A stretch of DNA of 64,000 bases, taken from Paenibacillus terrae (GTDB lineage: Bacteria > Bacillota > Bacilli > Paenibacillales > Paenibacillaceae). A program made the translations under genes and the position numbers. The stretch spans positions 124,001 to 188,000 of the forward strand of contig NZ_JTHP01000002.1 of assembly GCF_000943545.1 (NCBI RefSeq), written 5' to 3'. Below the pieces are notes generated by a model. It was given only the letters and a program-made list of their open reading frames with translations. It did not search any database and had not been told where the DNA came from. This document shows positions 26,528 through 36,551 of this stretch, in pieces. Position 1 is the first letter of the stretch. The number at the start of each line of letters is the position of its first letter.

Positions 26528-26583
26528 ACCTTTTTTTGGGATGGATGATCTGTGCTTCGCTAGCTTGAGGGGATCAGAGGGGA

Positions 26584-26616
26584 TAAAAAGTCAGGAACAT
26601 TCTAATGTTCCCGACT
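26584..26616 (-). terminator. intrinsic terminator of the lipoprotein gene
   Basis: On the minus strand AGTCGGGAACAT and ATGTTCCTGACT pair across a 3-4 nt loop and are followed by TTTTT. It lies 33 bases after the stop at 26650. Confidence 0.9.
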
Positions 26617-26649
26617 GCTTACAAACTATTTTCATACACAAGGAACTGC

Positions 26650-27333
26650 TTAATTTGCGACCGTTTCAAGATTGACGGAAAAAACTCCAAAAAGCTTCGG
26701 ATTGTCTGTAGCTCTTCTCAACCACAGCTCGCCTGAGCCAACCATAACTCCCTGATAATTGACAAACAAGTCGTCTGTCTTTTGATTCACCAACGCTTCA
26801 CGAATTGCGTCCGTAAAAGTCTGATCATACTTAGCAATGAACTCTTTCTTATTCGGAATTGTTAGTGCCTTTTCGCTGTCGTTGACGCGCAGAGGGTAGA
26901 AAATGTAATTGGCCACCTTTTCCTTATCATTGTCGGCAACAGCCTTCTGCAACGCTTTGAATGTGTTCAAAAATGCCTTGGGGTCCTGAATACCTGCTAC
27001 CTCAAAAGGATTGTGGGATGGATTGGCGGATTTTGGGGAGGAAGAAACATCCGATGAAGTAGCCGGGGCCGATGGACTTGATTTTTCCACGTCATTTCCG
27101 TTGTTTTCCGCACTCTCGCTCTCTTTCGCTACTTTTTCATTTGGGGCTGAACCACTACGATCCGCGTCAGTTCCATGCTCTATCGCACTTGTATTGCTTC
27201 CGGTCTCGACGGTTTCAGCATTCTTATCCTGGCCGCAGCCAGCGAGAGCTACAAATGTAAGTGTAAGTAAAATGGCTGTGAGTGACAGCCTCCGTGACAT
27301 TTTCTGATTACCGTATTCTTGGTTTTTGGGCAC
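26650..27333 (-). CDS. hypothetical lipoprotein with NTF2-like C-terminal region
   Basis: A 227-residue predicted lipoprotein. A basic N-terminus and hydrophobic segment end in a lipobox (VALAGCGQ, Cys near residue 33). A roughly 75-residue Ser/Asn/Glu-rich linker (ESESAENNGND, SAPATSSDVSSSPKS) follows, then a compact domain starting at PKAFLNTFKALQKAVADNDKEKVANYI. That segment and the ending GELWLRR look like an NTF2/SnoaL-type cone fold, but I do not recognise the specific family. The start is a GTG at 27333 with AAAGGATG upstream. It is a single gene with its own terminator. Function unknown. Confidence 0.7.
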   Translation of the reverse strand: MPKNQEYGNQKMSRRLSLTAILLTLTFVALAGCGQDKNAETVETGSNTSAIEHGTDADRSGSAPNEKVAKESESAENNGNDVEKSSPSAPATSSDVSSSPKSANPSHNPFEVAGIQDPKAFLNTFKALQKAVADNDKEKVANYIFYPLRVNDSEKALTIPNKKEFIAKYDQTFTDAIREALVNQKTDDLFVNYQGVMVGSGELWLRRATDNPKLFGVFSVNLETVAN

Positions 27334-27453
27334 AACGGGTCATCCTTTCTGCTTCTGCTTTCTGCTCTGACCTATTCTGTCATTAAGTCTTCAACCGTTC
27401 TATTGTAACATAAGTAGGCTAATGACCGCATGTCGTGCCCATATGGAAGGGGC

Positions 27454-27948
27454 TTACAGCGTAATATACGCGAAGGTTTTCACTGATCCTTTGGAGCCAT
27501 CGTCCGTATTTACATCCAAAATCAGCTCAGTTGTGGAATCCTTCGTTGCTTCATTTTGTTCCTCCGGCTTTACCAACAACAGATCATGCCGTTCTCCCGG
27601 CTGCAACGTTCGGCTGGAAAATCCATCTGTCTGACCTGACAAGCCTGACGTACCCGCGCTTTTAAGCTTATATCGTATAGGTTGCTTCCCTGTATTCTTG
27701 ATGCTGATATACAGCTTCCGTCCCTCTTCAAATGTAAAGTTCGTATGAGCAGGCCCCTCAAATTGCATCTCCTGATCATGTACAATGCGCTTCGTTACGC
27801 CCCCTTGCTCATTCTGCGTACTAAGCGGAACCGTCGAATGACTCTGATTTACTTCTGTAATCGTTGATGTCGGGACGCTCATACTGGCAAAAGTGGCATA
27901 CCCTACAATTGCCCCTGCAACCCCCATCCAAACCCACTTATCTACCAT
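27454..27948 (-). CDS. hypothetical membrane-anchored or exported protein
   Basis: A 164-residue protein with a short hydrophobic N-terminal segment (WVWMGVAGAIVGYATFAS, residues 5-22) that could be an uncleaved anchor or signal peptide. A roughly 120-residue Thr/Ser-rich, probably beta-sandwich domain follows (LYISIKNTGKQPIRYKLKSAG, LQPGERHDLLLVKPEE). The ATG follows GGAGGAA directly. It reads like an extracytoplasmic domain with an immunoglobulin-like fold. No family is recognised and no partner gene is adjacent. Confidence 0.65.
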   Translation of the reverse strand: MVDKWVWMGVAGAIVGYATFASMSVPTSTITEVNQSHSTVPLSTQNEQGGVTKRIVHDQEMQFEGPAHTNFTFEEGRKLYISIKNTGKQPIRYKLKSAGTSGLSGQTDGFSSRTLQPGERHDLLLVKPEEQNEATKDSTTELILDVNTDDGSKGSVKTFAYITL

Positions 27949-28125
27949 TTCATTTCCTCCTTCATAGAACTATGCTGAATCCTAAACGATATAAGCCATT
28001 TTCCATAGCATTTATTCGTCGCCGTGATTACACAGATGGAACGGCTTATCTTCCACAAGAAGACGATCCAACCAGGTCATTTTGAATATAAAATCGGGGG
28101 CAGATTCAATCAATCCTTACTATAC

Positions 28126-28156
28126 AAAAAAACGAACTCATATCTATTATGAGTCC
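28126..28156 (-). terminator. intrinsic terminator downstream of the truncated MFS gene
   Basis: On the minus strand ACTCATA and TATGAGT pair round a 5-nt loop, followed by TTCG and a run of seven T. Confidence 0.75.
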
Positions 28157-28198
28157 GGCTGTCATATTTTTCAAACTTGATCCAAGGCATCCATGCGC

Positions 28199-28816
28199 TT
28201 ATACGTTCAGCGTGTTACGGGACTTTTTCTTATCCAATACACTATAAACCACAAATATAATTAAATATGCCGCAATCAGCAGAGTGGAGAACAAATACAT
28301 CGTTTTATAGGAGGTTAATCCCGCAACCATACCCAAAATCAAAGAGCCTCCCCCGATGCCCAAATCGAAGAAATTATAAAACGAACCCACGGCATCCTCT
28401 CGCTCATCTTCTCCGACCACACTGATGGCCCAAGCCTGCAAAGCCGGGAAAATAGCTCCAAAGCTCAAGCCATACAGCACAGCAGCGACCAAAAATTGCA
28501 ATTCCGTCCGCGATGAGGCCACCATGATAATGGCGGCGATAAGCACAACCCCTGCGGGAATCAGGATATAAGCCGGGCCTTTGGTATCAAAAATTCTACC
28601 GGACACCAGTCGGACGAGGAAGCTTGCCATAGCCACCGTAAAGAAGAACCATGCTACGTTGGTGAATCCCTGCTCCTTGGCAAATAAGGCCACGAAAGAC
28701 ATCACTCCACCTGCCACTACGCCGACCAGCAGTACAAGACAGGATTGCAGCAGCACTTTTTTTTCAAATAATTTGAGTGGAACCTTCGTTTTTTCCTTCG
28801 TTGTATCTGCACTCGT
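28199..28816 (-). pseudogene. 5'-truncated MFS transporter (C-terminal half only)
   Basis: The frame encodes the second six-helix half of a major facilitator (FVALFAKEQGF, SGRIFDTKGPAYILIP, GAIFPALQAWAISVVG, GSFYNFFDLGIGGGSL). It begins in what should be the central cytoplasmic loop (KTKVPLKLFEKK) and is closed upstream by an in-frame TAG at 28817-28819. The usual length is about 400 residues, and here at most 205 codons are open. An out-of-frame ATG with GGAAGGAAAAA upstream gives only a 17-codon frame. The N-terminal half is missing, so it is almost surely a deletion relic that keeps its terminator. Confidence 0.8.
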
Positions 28817-28911
28817 CTAGCATTTTTTCCTTCCGGCTTACAATAGCTCCGCTCATTCTTTCTTTTCATCATTGAAATTCCTTGTTGTTTGGTTAATCAA
28901 AGCGGGAGCTA

Positions 28912-28950
28912 CAAAAAAGCCGGAAGCCCTCTAACTGAGGGTCTCCGGCT
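28912..28950 (-). terminator. terminator of the deoxynucleoside operon
   Basis: AGCCGGA...CCCTC and GAGGG...TCCGGCT pair over two helical segments (28918-28950). On the minus strand a run of six T follows. It lies 47 bases after the pdp stop. Confidence 0.9.
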
Positions 28951-28996
28951 CGATAACCACGATATCTATTACGACCTTATGAATACAGCTTAACGC

Positions 28997-30298
28997 TTAC
29001 TCTGTCACCGTTCCGTAGATCAGTACAGGAGCTTCGGCGTGATCCGCAATATGGATGTTCGCGTAGATTTTCTCCAGCACTTGGGCCACATCTTCACGGT
29101 TCGCATGGATGGTAACCAGCGAATCGCCCACTTTTACAGCATCGCCGACCTTTTTGTTCAGCATCAGGCCGACAGCCAGATCAATCTCGGATTCTTTGGT
29201 TGCGCGTCCTGCTCCAAGCAGCATCGCAGCGGTACCGATTTCGTCAGCCACGATTTCAGCCACCACACCATCCTGCTTCGCAGGCACTTCGATGAGATAC
29301 TGCGCTTGTGGCAAGCGTTCCGGATGATCCACAACCGAAGCGTCACCGCCCTGGTTTGCAATAAACTCTTTGAATTTCTCCAGTGCTTTGCCATTGCGAA
29401 TGACTTCCTGGAGCTTCTCTTCGGCGTCTTCGAGGGAATCTGCTTTGCCAGCCAAAAATACCATCTGACTGCCCAAGGCCATACACAGCTCTTCCAGATC
29501 CTTTGGTCCTTGACCGCGCAGTGTATCAATCGCTTCTTTGACTTCCAGCGAGTTACCGATGGCAAGACCCAACGGCTGGCTCATATCCGAAATGACAGCC
29601 ATCGTTTTGCGACCGACGTTGTTACCGATGCTTACCATGGCATGTGCCAGTTGTTTGGCATCATCTACGGTTTTCATGAACGCGCCTGCACCTGTCTTCA
29701 CATCGAGTACGATGGCATCGGAACCAGCAGCGATTTTTTTACTCATAATCGAGCTGGCAATCAGCGGAATCGAGTTTACCGTGGCGGTAACATCACGCAG
29801 CGCATACAGCTTTTTGTCCGCAGGTGTCAGGTTGCCGCTTTGTCCAATGACCGCAATTTTGCTGCGATTCACCAGATCTACGAATTCGTCCTTGCTGATT
29901 TCTACGTGAAAGCCTGCAATAGCCTCCAGCTTATCAATGGTTCCTCCGGTATGTCCGAGGCCGCGACCTGACATTTTCGCTACCGGAATATCCAAAGCCG
30001 CTACGAGCGGAGCCAGCACCAGCGTTGTCGTATCACCCACACCGCCAGTAGAATGCTTATCGACCTTCACGCCTTCAATCGCGGACAGATCAATTGTGTC
30101 ACCTGAATGAACCATTGCCATCGTCAGATCCGCGCGTTCGCGCTCGGTCATATCTTTGAAGAAAATGGACATCGCCAACGCACTTACCTGATAGTCAGGA
30201 ATTTCCCCTTGCGTGTAGCCTTGGATAATAAAATTAATTTCCTCGGTGGTCAGTTCTTTTCCATCACGCTTTTTCTCTATCAAGTCTACCATTCTCAT
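28997..30298 (-). CDS. pdp: pyrimidine-nucleoside phosphorylase
   Basis: A 433-residue enzyme that phosphorolyses uridine, thymidine and deoxyuridine to the base and (deoxy)ribose-1-phosphate. The glycosyl transferase-4 signature is clear ([15 protein letters not shown] near residue 81, [18 protein letters not shown] near 110), and the PYNP C-terminal domain is present. Length is standard. It is the last of six genes (deoC-cdd-nupC-deoB-deoD-pdp), 32 bases after deoD. DeoR control is inferred from the operator before deoC. Confidence 0.96.
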   Translation of the reverse strand: MRMVDLIEKKRDGKELTTEEINFIIQGYTQGEIPDYQVSALAMSIFFKDMTERERADLTMAMVHSGDTIDLSAIEGVKVDKHSTGGVGDTTTLVLAPLVAALDIPVAKMSGRGLGHTGGTIDKLEAIAGFHVEISKDEFVDLVNRSKIAVIGQSGNLTPADKKLYALRDVTATVNSIPLIASSIMSKKIAAGSDAIVLDVKTGAGAFMKTVDDAKQLAHAMVSIGNNVGRKTMAVISDMSQPLGLAIGNSLEVKEAIDTLRGQGPKDLEELCMALGSQMVFLAGKADSLEDAEEKLQEVIRNGKALEKFKEFIANQGGDASVVDHPERLPQAQYLIEVPAKQDGVVAEIVADEIGTAAMLLGAGRATKESEIDLAVGLMLNKKVGDAVKVGDSLVTIHANREDVAQVLEKIYANIHIADHAEAPVLIYGTVTE

Positions 30299-30330
30299 AT
30301 GTCATTTCTCCTCACTGTGCGTATGATCGT

Positions 30331-31038
30331 TTACAGGGATATTGCTGTATCCAGGGCAACTTCCATCATTTCTTTAAAGGTCGTTTGTCGTTCTTCCGCT
30401 GTCGTTTCTTCACCCGTCAGCAAATGATCGCTTACCGTCAGAATCGTCAACGCATTTACGCCAAATTTGGCCGCCAGCGTGTACAATGCCGAAGTCTCCA
30501 TCTCGACACCCAGTACGCCGTATTCCATCAGCTTTTGTGTAATTGATTTGTCATCACGATAAAAGCTGTCCGAGCTGAACACGTTGCCGACATGCATTTT
30601 TAAGCCCTTGGCAACACCGCGATCATAAGCGCCCTTCAACAAAGGGAAGCTGGCAATCGGTGAAAAATCATAGCCGCCAAAGATATGGCGGTTCATGCCG
30701 GAATCCGTACAGGATGCCTGTGCCAAAATAACGTCACGTACATGCACATGCTCCTTCATCCCGCCGCATGTACCTACGCGGAACAAGTTTTTCACACCGT
30801 ACTCGCTAATCAGCTCATTGACATAAATACTGATGGACGGCAGTCCCATTCCGGTCCCCTGTACAGACAGGCGTTTGCCCTGATACGTTCCCGTAAATCC
30901 GAGCATTCCGCGCACCTCGTTGTAGCAGGTCACGTCTTCCAGATAGGTTTCAGCAATAAATTTCGCCCGCAACGGGTCTCCTGGCAGCAGAATTGTTTCT
31001 GCAATCTCTCCAGGTTTGGCTCCAATGTGTACACTCAT
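30331..31038 (-). CDS. deoD: purine-nucleoside phosphorylase (DeoD type)
   Basis: A 235-residue hexameric-type purine nucleoside phosphorylase. The start [22 protein letters not shown] is the family N-terminus, and [16 protein letters not shown] and [14 protein letters not shown] form the active site. ATG 31038 is used because GGAGGAATAAAAAC lies in front; the longer frame from 31059 adds seven residues absent from the family. It converts purine (deoxy)nucleosides to bases and sugar-1-phosphate for DeoB. Confidence 0.96.
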   Translation of the reverse strand: MSVHIGAKPGEIAETILLPGDPLRAKFIAETYLEDVTCYNEVRGMLGFTGTYQGKRLSVQGTGMGLPSISIYVNELISEYGVKNLFRVGTCGGMKEHVHVRDVILAQASCTDSGMNRHIFGGYDFSPIASFPLLKGAYDRGVAKGLKMHVGNVFSSDSFYRDDKSITQKLMEYGVLGVEMETSALYTLAAKFGVNALTILTVSDHLLTGEETTAEERQTTFKEMMEVALDTAISL

Positions 31039-31103
31039 GTTTTTATTCCTCCGTCCCATTTGTCCGAGTTTATACTCTAACTTATATCCAGGTTTAGTCC
31101 CGA

Positions 31104-32285
31104 TTATTGAAGTTCTGCCAAAAAGCTTGTTCCGTGTTCAGGCAGCTTCACACCAAAGTTATCTGCTATTGTCGCTCCGATATCCGCAAACGTTTTACGT
31201 ACCGCAAGCTCCTTACCTCCAGCTGCAAAACGTGGGGAGTACACCAACAGAGGCACATATTCACGTGTATGATCCGTTCCCCGATACGTCGGGTCATTCC
31301 CGTGGTCTGCGGTGATAATCAGCAGATCTTCATCCGTCATTTTAGCGAATACCTCCGGCAGACGGGCATCATAATCGTCCAAAGCCTGGCCATATCCCTG
31401 CGGATCACGGCGATGACCGTATACGGCGTCAAAATCGACCAGATTCAAGAAGCTTAACCCGGTAAAATCTTCATCCAGCGTAGCCACCAGCTTATCCATA
31501 CCGTCCATATTGGACACGGTGCGCACAGCTTTCGTCACACCCTCGCCGTCATAAATGTCGGAGATTTTACCCAATGCAATCACATCCAGGCCTGCATCCT
31601 TAAGCTCGTTCATTGTGGTACGACCAAACGGCTTGAGCGCATAATCATGGCGATTGGAGGTGCGGGAGAAGTTCCCCGCCTCTCCTACGAACGGACGCGC
31701 AATAATCCGGCCCAGCATGTACGGGTCTTCCAGCGTGATTTTACGACAGAACTCGCAAATCTCATAAAGCTCCTTCAAAGGTACAACTTCCTCATGCGCC
31801 GCAATTTGCAGCACCGAATCCGCCGATGTATAGATGATGAGCGCTCCTGTTTTCACATGTTCTTCGCCCAACTCGTCAATGATTTCCGTTCCGCTGGCAG
31901 GCTTGTTGCCGATGACTTTGCGGCCCGTATGCTCCTCAATGCGCTGAATCAGCTCATCCGGAAAACCATCAGGGAATACGCGGAAAGGAACCGCAATATT
32001 CAAGCCCATGATTTCCCAGTGTCCGGTCATTGTATCCTTACCGTTGGACGCTTCCTGCATTTTGGTGTAATACGCCAAAGGTTGCTCAGCGGCTTGCACC
32101 CCTTCAATAGAACGAATATTGGACAGACCGAGCTTACCCATATTCGGCATGTTCAGACCGCCGCGTTCGCGGGCAATATGACCCAGTGTATCTACATCGT
32201 AATCATCAAACTGGGCAGCATCCGGCGCTTCGCCGATCCCCACAGAGTCCATAACAACCAAGTGAATCCGTTTGAATTTAGACAT
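31104..32285 (-). CDS. deoB: phosphopentomutase
   Basis: A 393-residue alkaline-phosphatase-superfamily mutase that interconverts (deoxy)ribose-1-phosphate and -5-phosphate. The first metal site [14 protein letters not shown] is at the N-terminus, the phosphorylated Thr region is [12 protein letters not shown], and the C-terminal metal cluster is [23 protein letters not shown]. It links the nucleoside phosphorylases to DeoC. It lies 32 bases after nupC and 65 before deoD. The symbol drm is also used in Bacillus. Confidence 0.96.
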   Translation of the reverse strand: MSKFKRIHLVVMDSVGIGEAPDAAQFDDYDVDTLGHIARERGGLNMPNMGKLGLSNIRSIEGVQAAEQPLAYYTKMQEASNGKDTMTGHWEIMGLNIAVPFRVFPDGFPDELIQRIEEHTGRKVIGNKPASGTEIIDELGEEHVKTGALIIYTSADSVLQIAAHEEVVPLKELYEICEFCRKITLEDPYMLGRIIARPFVGEAGNFSRTSNRHDYALKPFGRTTMNELKDAGLDVIALGKISDIYDGEGVTKAVRTVSNMDGMDKLVATLDEDFTGLSFLNLVDFDAVYGHRRDPQGYGQALDDYDARLPEVFAKMTDEDLLIITADHGNDPTYRGTDHTREYVPLLVYSPRFAAGGKELAVRKTFADIGATIADNFGVKLPEHGTSFLAELQ

Positions 32286-32317
32286 GATGAAATTCCTTTC
32301 CTAACTCGCTGTTTTTT

Positions 32318-33496
32318 TTACAAAAACAACCCTGCAATCGTTGCCGACAGCACGCTAACCAGCGTCGCGCCGTACAACAGCTTCAGACCAAAGCGGGCCA
32401 CCACATTCCCCTGCTTCTCATGCAGACCCTTCACAGCCCCGGAAATGATACCGATGGAAGAGAAGTTTGCAAAAGATACGAGGAACACCGATACGATCCC
32501 GATTGTGCGATCCGACAAGCCCGTTTGCTTGGTCAGATCCAGCATCGCCACAAATTCATTAGACACGAGCTTGGTGGCCATAATGCTGCCCGCCTGAACC
32601 GCTTCGCTCCATGGAATCCCCATGACAAAGGCGATAGGCGCAAACACATAACCAAGCAATGATTGGAAACTTATTCCAAGCGCCCAGGAGAAAATCCCGT
32701 TAACCATGGCAATCAGCGCCACAAAACCGATCAGCATCGCAGCTACCGTAATGGCGACTTTGAAACCGTCCATAATATACTCCCCGAGCATTTCGAAGAA
32801 GGACTGCTTCTCTTCCTCCTGAACCTCCAGCAAATCATCTTCCTTCTCAATCTTGTACGGATTAATAATCGAAGAGATAATAAAGCCGCCGAACAGGTTC
32901 AATACCAAAGCAGTAACCACATATTTGGGGTTCAACATTTGCATGTAGGCTCCCACAATCGACATGGACACCGTAGACATCGCAGACGCACACAGCGTAT
33001 ATAGTCGATGCTTCGGCAGGAGACCAATTTGCTTTTTAACGGAAATAAACACCTCGGATTGACCCAGAATAGCCGAAGCTACAGCGTTGTAGGATTCCAG
33101 TTTACCCATTCCGTTTACTTTGCTCAAGACAAGCCCGATATATTTAATAATAAAAGGCAACACTTTGACATATTGCAAAATCCCAATCAGCGCGGATATG
33201 AACACGATCGGCAGCAGTACACCGATAAAGAACGGCGCCGCCCCTTCATTCGCAATCCCGCCGAATACAAAGTTAATTCCTTCCATAGCATATCCAATCA
33301 GACTATTAAACCCTTTTGCAAAACCTTTGACCAGAATTTCACCAATTCCTGTATTCAGCAATACAAAAGCCAGCGCCGCCTGTAAAACAACCATAACGAC
33401 CAGCGGACGATACCTGATTTTACGTTTGTCACTGCTGGCAACGTAAGTAAGTGCAAATACAACGAGCAGCCCCAACAGAGCGATTACATATTTCAT
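32318..33496 (-). CDS. nupC: concentrative nucleoside transporter (CNT/NupC)
   Basis: A 392-residue inner-membrane nucleoside-cation symporter. The order of CNT domains is normal: N-terminal helices, nucleos_tra2 gate ([34 protein letters not shown]), [15 protein letters not shown], and the C-terminal core with [15 protein letters not shown]. An acidic cytoplasmic stretch ([13 protein letters not shown]) occurs near residue 215. It opens the distal half of the operon, after an internal terminator and a cre-like site, so it may also have its own transcription start or read-through control. Confidence 0.94.
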   Translation of the reverse strand: MKYVIALLGLLVVFALTYVASSDKRKIRYRPLVVMVVLQAALAFVLLNTGIGEILVKGFAKGFNSLIGYAMEGINFVFGGIANEGAAPFFIGVLLPIVFISALIGILQYVKVLPFIIKYIGLVLSKVNGMGKLESYNAVASAILGQSEVFISVKKQIGLLPKHRLYTLCASAMSTVSMSIVGAYMQMLNPKYVVTALVLNLFGGFIISSIINPYKIEKEDDLLEVQEEEKQSFFEMLGEYIMDGFKVAITVAAMLIGFVALIAMVNGIFSWALGISFQSLLGYVFAPIAFVMGIPWSEAVQAGSIMATKLVSNEFVAMLDLTKQTGLSDRTIGIVSVFLVSFANFSSIGIISGAVKGLHEKQGNVVARFGLKLLYGATLVSVLSATIAGLFL

Positions 33497-33516
33497 TTTA
33501 ATTTCCCCCTTATTAC

Positions 33517-33530
33517 ATTAAGCGCTTACA
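33517..33530 (-). promoter_or_regulatory. cre-like site upstream of nupC
   Basis: Minus-strand TGTAAGCGCTTAAT matches the CcpA consensus (TGWAARCGYTWNCW) at 13 of 14 positions. It lies 21 bases before the nupC start and just after the internal terminator. Confidence 0.6.
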
Positions 33531-33538
33531 TTACCCAT

Positions 33539-33572
33539 AAAAAGAATGCGCCCCGAAAGAGGCATTCTTTTT
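33539..33572. terminator. internal hairpin terminator between cdd and nupC
   Basis: AAAGAATGC and GCATTCTTT flank a GC-rich loop, with T-runs on both strands. It directly follows the cdd stop, inside the operon, and could attenuate transcription into nupC-deoB-deoD-pdp. Confidence 0.75.
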
Positions 33573-33998
<426 letters not shown>

Positions 33999-34661
33999 TT
34001 AGTAGGAAGATGTAGACTGCTCACCCTGGATGATTGTCACACCGGAACTTGCACCAATACGGCTTGCGCCAGCTTCCACCAATTTCTGTACGTCTTCCAG
34101 ACTGCGTACGCCGCCGGAAGCCTTAACACCAATCTCAGGTCCTACGGTTTTGCGCATCAAAGCCACGTCTTCCGCAGTAGCTCCGCCTGTAGAGAAGCCT
34201 GTCGAGGTTTTCACGTAATTAGCTCCTGCTTTGACGGACAGCTCGCAAGCCAGTACCTTTTCTTCATCTGTCAGCAAGCATGCTTCAATAATTACTTTTA
34301 CCAGTGTACCCGCGGCTGCTTCCACGACTGCACGGATGTCCTGCTCAACGAGCTGTAAATCACGCGCTTTCAAAGCGCCTATATTAATAACCATATCAAC
34401 CTCAGTCGCACCGTTAGCAATAGCATCCTTCGTTTCGAACGCTTTCGTTGCCGACGTATTGGCTCCCAACGGGAAACCGATAACGGTGCAAATGTTCACG
34501 CCTGTTCCTGCCAGTTGCTCTGCGGAGTAAGCTACCCAGGCCGGGTTCACACATACGGAAGCAAACTGATATTTCTTCGCCTCAGCGGTCAATTTCGTAA
34601 TTTCATCCTTCGTCGCGTCTGCGCGCAACAATGTATGATCGATCAATCCTGCAATGTTCAT
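33999..34661 (-). CDS. deoC: deoxyribose-phosphate aldolase
   Basis: A 220-residue class I aldolase cleaving deoxyribose-5-phosphate to acetaldehyde and glyceraldehyde-3-phosphate. The Schiff-base Lys is in [36 protein letters not shown] and [13 protein letters not shown] are also present. It is the first gene of the deoxynucleoside operon. Its promoter overlaps a DeoR-type inverted repeat. Confidence 0.97.
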   Translation of the reverse strand: MNIAGLIDHTLLRADATKDEITKLTAEAKKYQFASVCVNPAWVAYSAEQLAGTGVNICTVIGFPLGANTSATKAFETKDAIANGATEVDMVINIGALKARDLQLVEQDIRAVVEAAAGTLVKVIIEACLLTDEEKVLACELSVKAGANYVKTSTGFSTGGATAEDVALMRKTVGPEIGVKASGGVRSLEDVQKLVEAGASRIGASSGVTIIQGEQSTSSY

Positions 34662-34730
34662 TCTTTAAGCGCTCCTTCATTGGAAAGATAGTATGAGGAC
34701 TAATGTCCTTTACTTCTCTGTGATAAGACC

Positions 34731-34782
34731 ATCATAGCACGGCATTGAACATATGTAAAACACATTTTGAAATTATGTTCAA
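34731..34782 (-). promoter_or_regulatory. deoC promoter with DeoR operator
   Basis: Minus-strand TTTACA (34754-34759) and TATGAT (34731-34736) are 17 bases apart. TTGAACATA (34745-34753) and TATGTTCAA (34774-34782) form a perfect 9-bp inverted repeat. One half lies between the -35 and -10 and the other just upstream, as expected for repression with looping or dimer binding. The halves resemble the ATTGAAC unit recalled for B. subtilis DeoR. Confidence 0.8.
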
Positions 34783-34870
34783 GCCTCCGCATAAGACGTT
34801 TACCCACAGTTAAATTACCCCATAGGCGCACGCCAAAACTGTATGTTTAGTCTGATTAATGCAAAATGAT

Positions 34871-35806
34871 CTACTGTAAAAGTGCCTGTGCCGTAAACTG
34901 ATCTGTCACCAAAATATTGGCATACTTACCACGGAGCGATGCCCGGATAGCCTCAACTTTGCGCTGCCCTCCAGCTACGAGAATCGCCTTCTCCTTCTTA
35001 CGCAAATCAGGCAGATCAATGCCAACGGTGCGGCTGTTAATTTCCTGACTGCATATATTGCCCTCATCATCAAAAAAGCGTGAGCAAATATCGCCCTTGC
35101 CGATTTTCTGTAACAGCTTCTGCTCCTCATGGTTAAAATAGCCCAATCTGAATAGCAGCGCATCCTCCTTGACCGTACCCACCGTAAACACGGCAATGTT
35201 CGCCTGCTTGCCAAGCTCAATGATACGCTGGATATGCCGATCCTCCTCGACCATTTTCTTGACGGCTTGACTGTCAAAAATCACAGGCAACGGCAAATAC
35301 CGTGCAATCGTGTGAAAGGCTTCTGCGAACAAATTCACCGTCTCCACGGCATACGTGTTGACATGTGAATGGCTTACGCCTCCTTTGAGCTGAACGACCT
35401 CGACGCCCTTAACCTGCTTTTGCTGGAGATGAAGCGCCACCGCATGCATCGTCGTTCCCCACGTCACTCCAATAATATCCGCATCTTGCACCATTTCATG
35501 CAAATAATCGGCAGCTTTTTTGCTAATATGCTTCTTGATCTCCTGATATTCATTTAACGGCGAATAGCAGACCAGAACGGTATCCAGCCCGTATTTCTTC
35601 TTGACCTGCTCTCCGAGCGCATCCATATCCTCCATCGGATCAACAATACTGATTCTCACATAGCCCTGTTCCTTGGCAGCTTGAAGCAACCGCGATACCG
35701 TGGGACGCGATACCCCGAGTCTGACTGCAATTTCTTGCTGGCTATAGTCGTTCAGATAGTATAATCTGGCTGCCTCGATACTTAGTCGCTGCTTTTCATG
35801 ATCCAT
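34871..35806 (-). CDS. deoR: deoxyribonucleoside regulator DeoR (SorC family)
   Basis: A 311-residue SorC/DeoR-type repressor. The N-terminal HTH (QQEIAVRLGVSRPTVSRLLQ, about residues 25-44) is followed by the sugar-phosphate-binding domain (IIGVTWGTTMHAV, VEVVQLKGGVSHSHVNTYA). It closely matches B. subtilis DeoR, which starts MD-EKQ-LSIEAARLYY, so ATG 35806 is preferred over a GTG 12 codons upstream. Deoxyribose-5-phosphate is the known inducer. It lies directly upstream of deoC in the same direction and probably represses the deoC promoter. Confidence 0.93.
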   Translation of the reverse strand: MDHEKQRLSIEAARLYYLNDYSQQEIAVRLGVSRPTVSRLLQAAKEQGYVRISIVDPMEDMDALGEQVKKKYGLDTVLVCYSPLNEYQEIKKHISKKAADYLHEMVQDADIIGVTWGTTMHAVALHLQQKQVKGVEVVQLKGGVSHSHVNTYAVETVNLFAEAFHTIARYLPLPVIFDSQAVKKMVEEDRHIQRIIELGKQANIAVFTVGTVKEDALLFRLGYFNHEEQKLLQKIGKGDICSRFFDDEGNICSQEINSRTVGIDLPDLRKKEKAILVAGGQRKVEAIRASLRGKYANILVTDQFTAQALLQ

Positions 35807-36026
35807 TCTACTCAACCCGCTTATCTTAAAATGTAGTGCCACCAGACGTCATACCTTGGCCATTTGGAAGATTTAACTGCTATTTTGTGATATTCTGTGA
35901 ATAGAACCTGGCTACATAGCACCTTCAACTTTAGCTTTCCATTTGTTAAAACGCAATAGTTACCCCATTTTACCGTCACTTCACAACCTGTGGTAGTCTT
36001 ATCTGAAATGTAAGGAGAATTGGCCT

Positions 36027-36440
36027 ATGTCCGAATTTATTGTGTGCAGATTGGCGAGCAAAACGTTCGCTTTAAACTTTGTAGAAGTGGAAGAAGTCAT
36101 GAATGCCAAGAAAGGAACACCGCTTCCTTTTTCCGAGTCATGGCACGAAGGAATGGTCACCATTCGCGGTGACGTATTTACGATCCTGAATTTGCGCAAA
36201 AAACTGCTGCTCCCTGCTTCAAGCGAGTCCTCCGAGGACAAAATGATTTTGCTCAGCCGGGCAAAAATTGCTCTGCTTGTCGATCAGGTAGAGGATACCG
36301 CTTCCGTGGAAGACAACCAGTTGAAAAGCAATGAGGAAGAGTGGCAGCGTGAACTGTTTCCTACTGTTCTGGAGCATCAGGGTGCTCTCGTTCCGGTGAT
36401 CGATATGGACGCTTTCCTCGCTTCGACCAAGACGAATTAA
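36027..36440 (+). CDS. stand-alone CheW-like protein
   Basis: A 137-residue single CheW domain. The fold follows from IVCRLASKTFALNFVEVEEVMN, GMVTIRGDVFTILNLRKKL, ALLVDQVEDTASVE and LVPVIDMDAFL. CheW couples chemoreceptors to CheA, but no chemotaxis genes lie nearby, so it may be an extra scaffold protein or act with a distant receptor. The ATG follows AAGGAGAATTGGCCT. It has its own terminator at 36453-36506. Confidence 0.85.
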   Translation: MSEFIVCRLASKTFALNFVEVEEVMNAKKGTPLPFSESWHEGMVTIRGDVFTILNLRKKLLLPASSESSEDKMILLSRAKIALLVDQVEDTASVEDNQLKSNEEEWQRELFPTVLEHQGALVPVIDMDAFLASTKTN

Positions 36441-36452
36441 GCGTATTGATGT

Positions 36453-36506
36453 AAAATACCACCCAAAGCTTGAGCCGTCTCGCGCTCATCTTTTGAGTGG
36501 TATTTT
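36453..36506 (+). terminator. intrinsic terminator of the cheW-like gene
   Basis: AAAATACCAC and GTGGTATTTT pair, with an inner GAGC/GCTC stem, 13 bases after the stop. The symmetry lets it also serve the minus-strand slipin gene. Confidence 0.85.
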
Positions 36507-36551
36507 GCGTTAAGGGGCGTGAAACCTACCGCTATCCCTCTATACGGTCCC

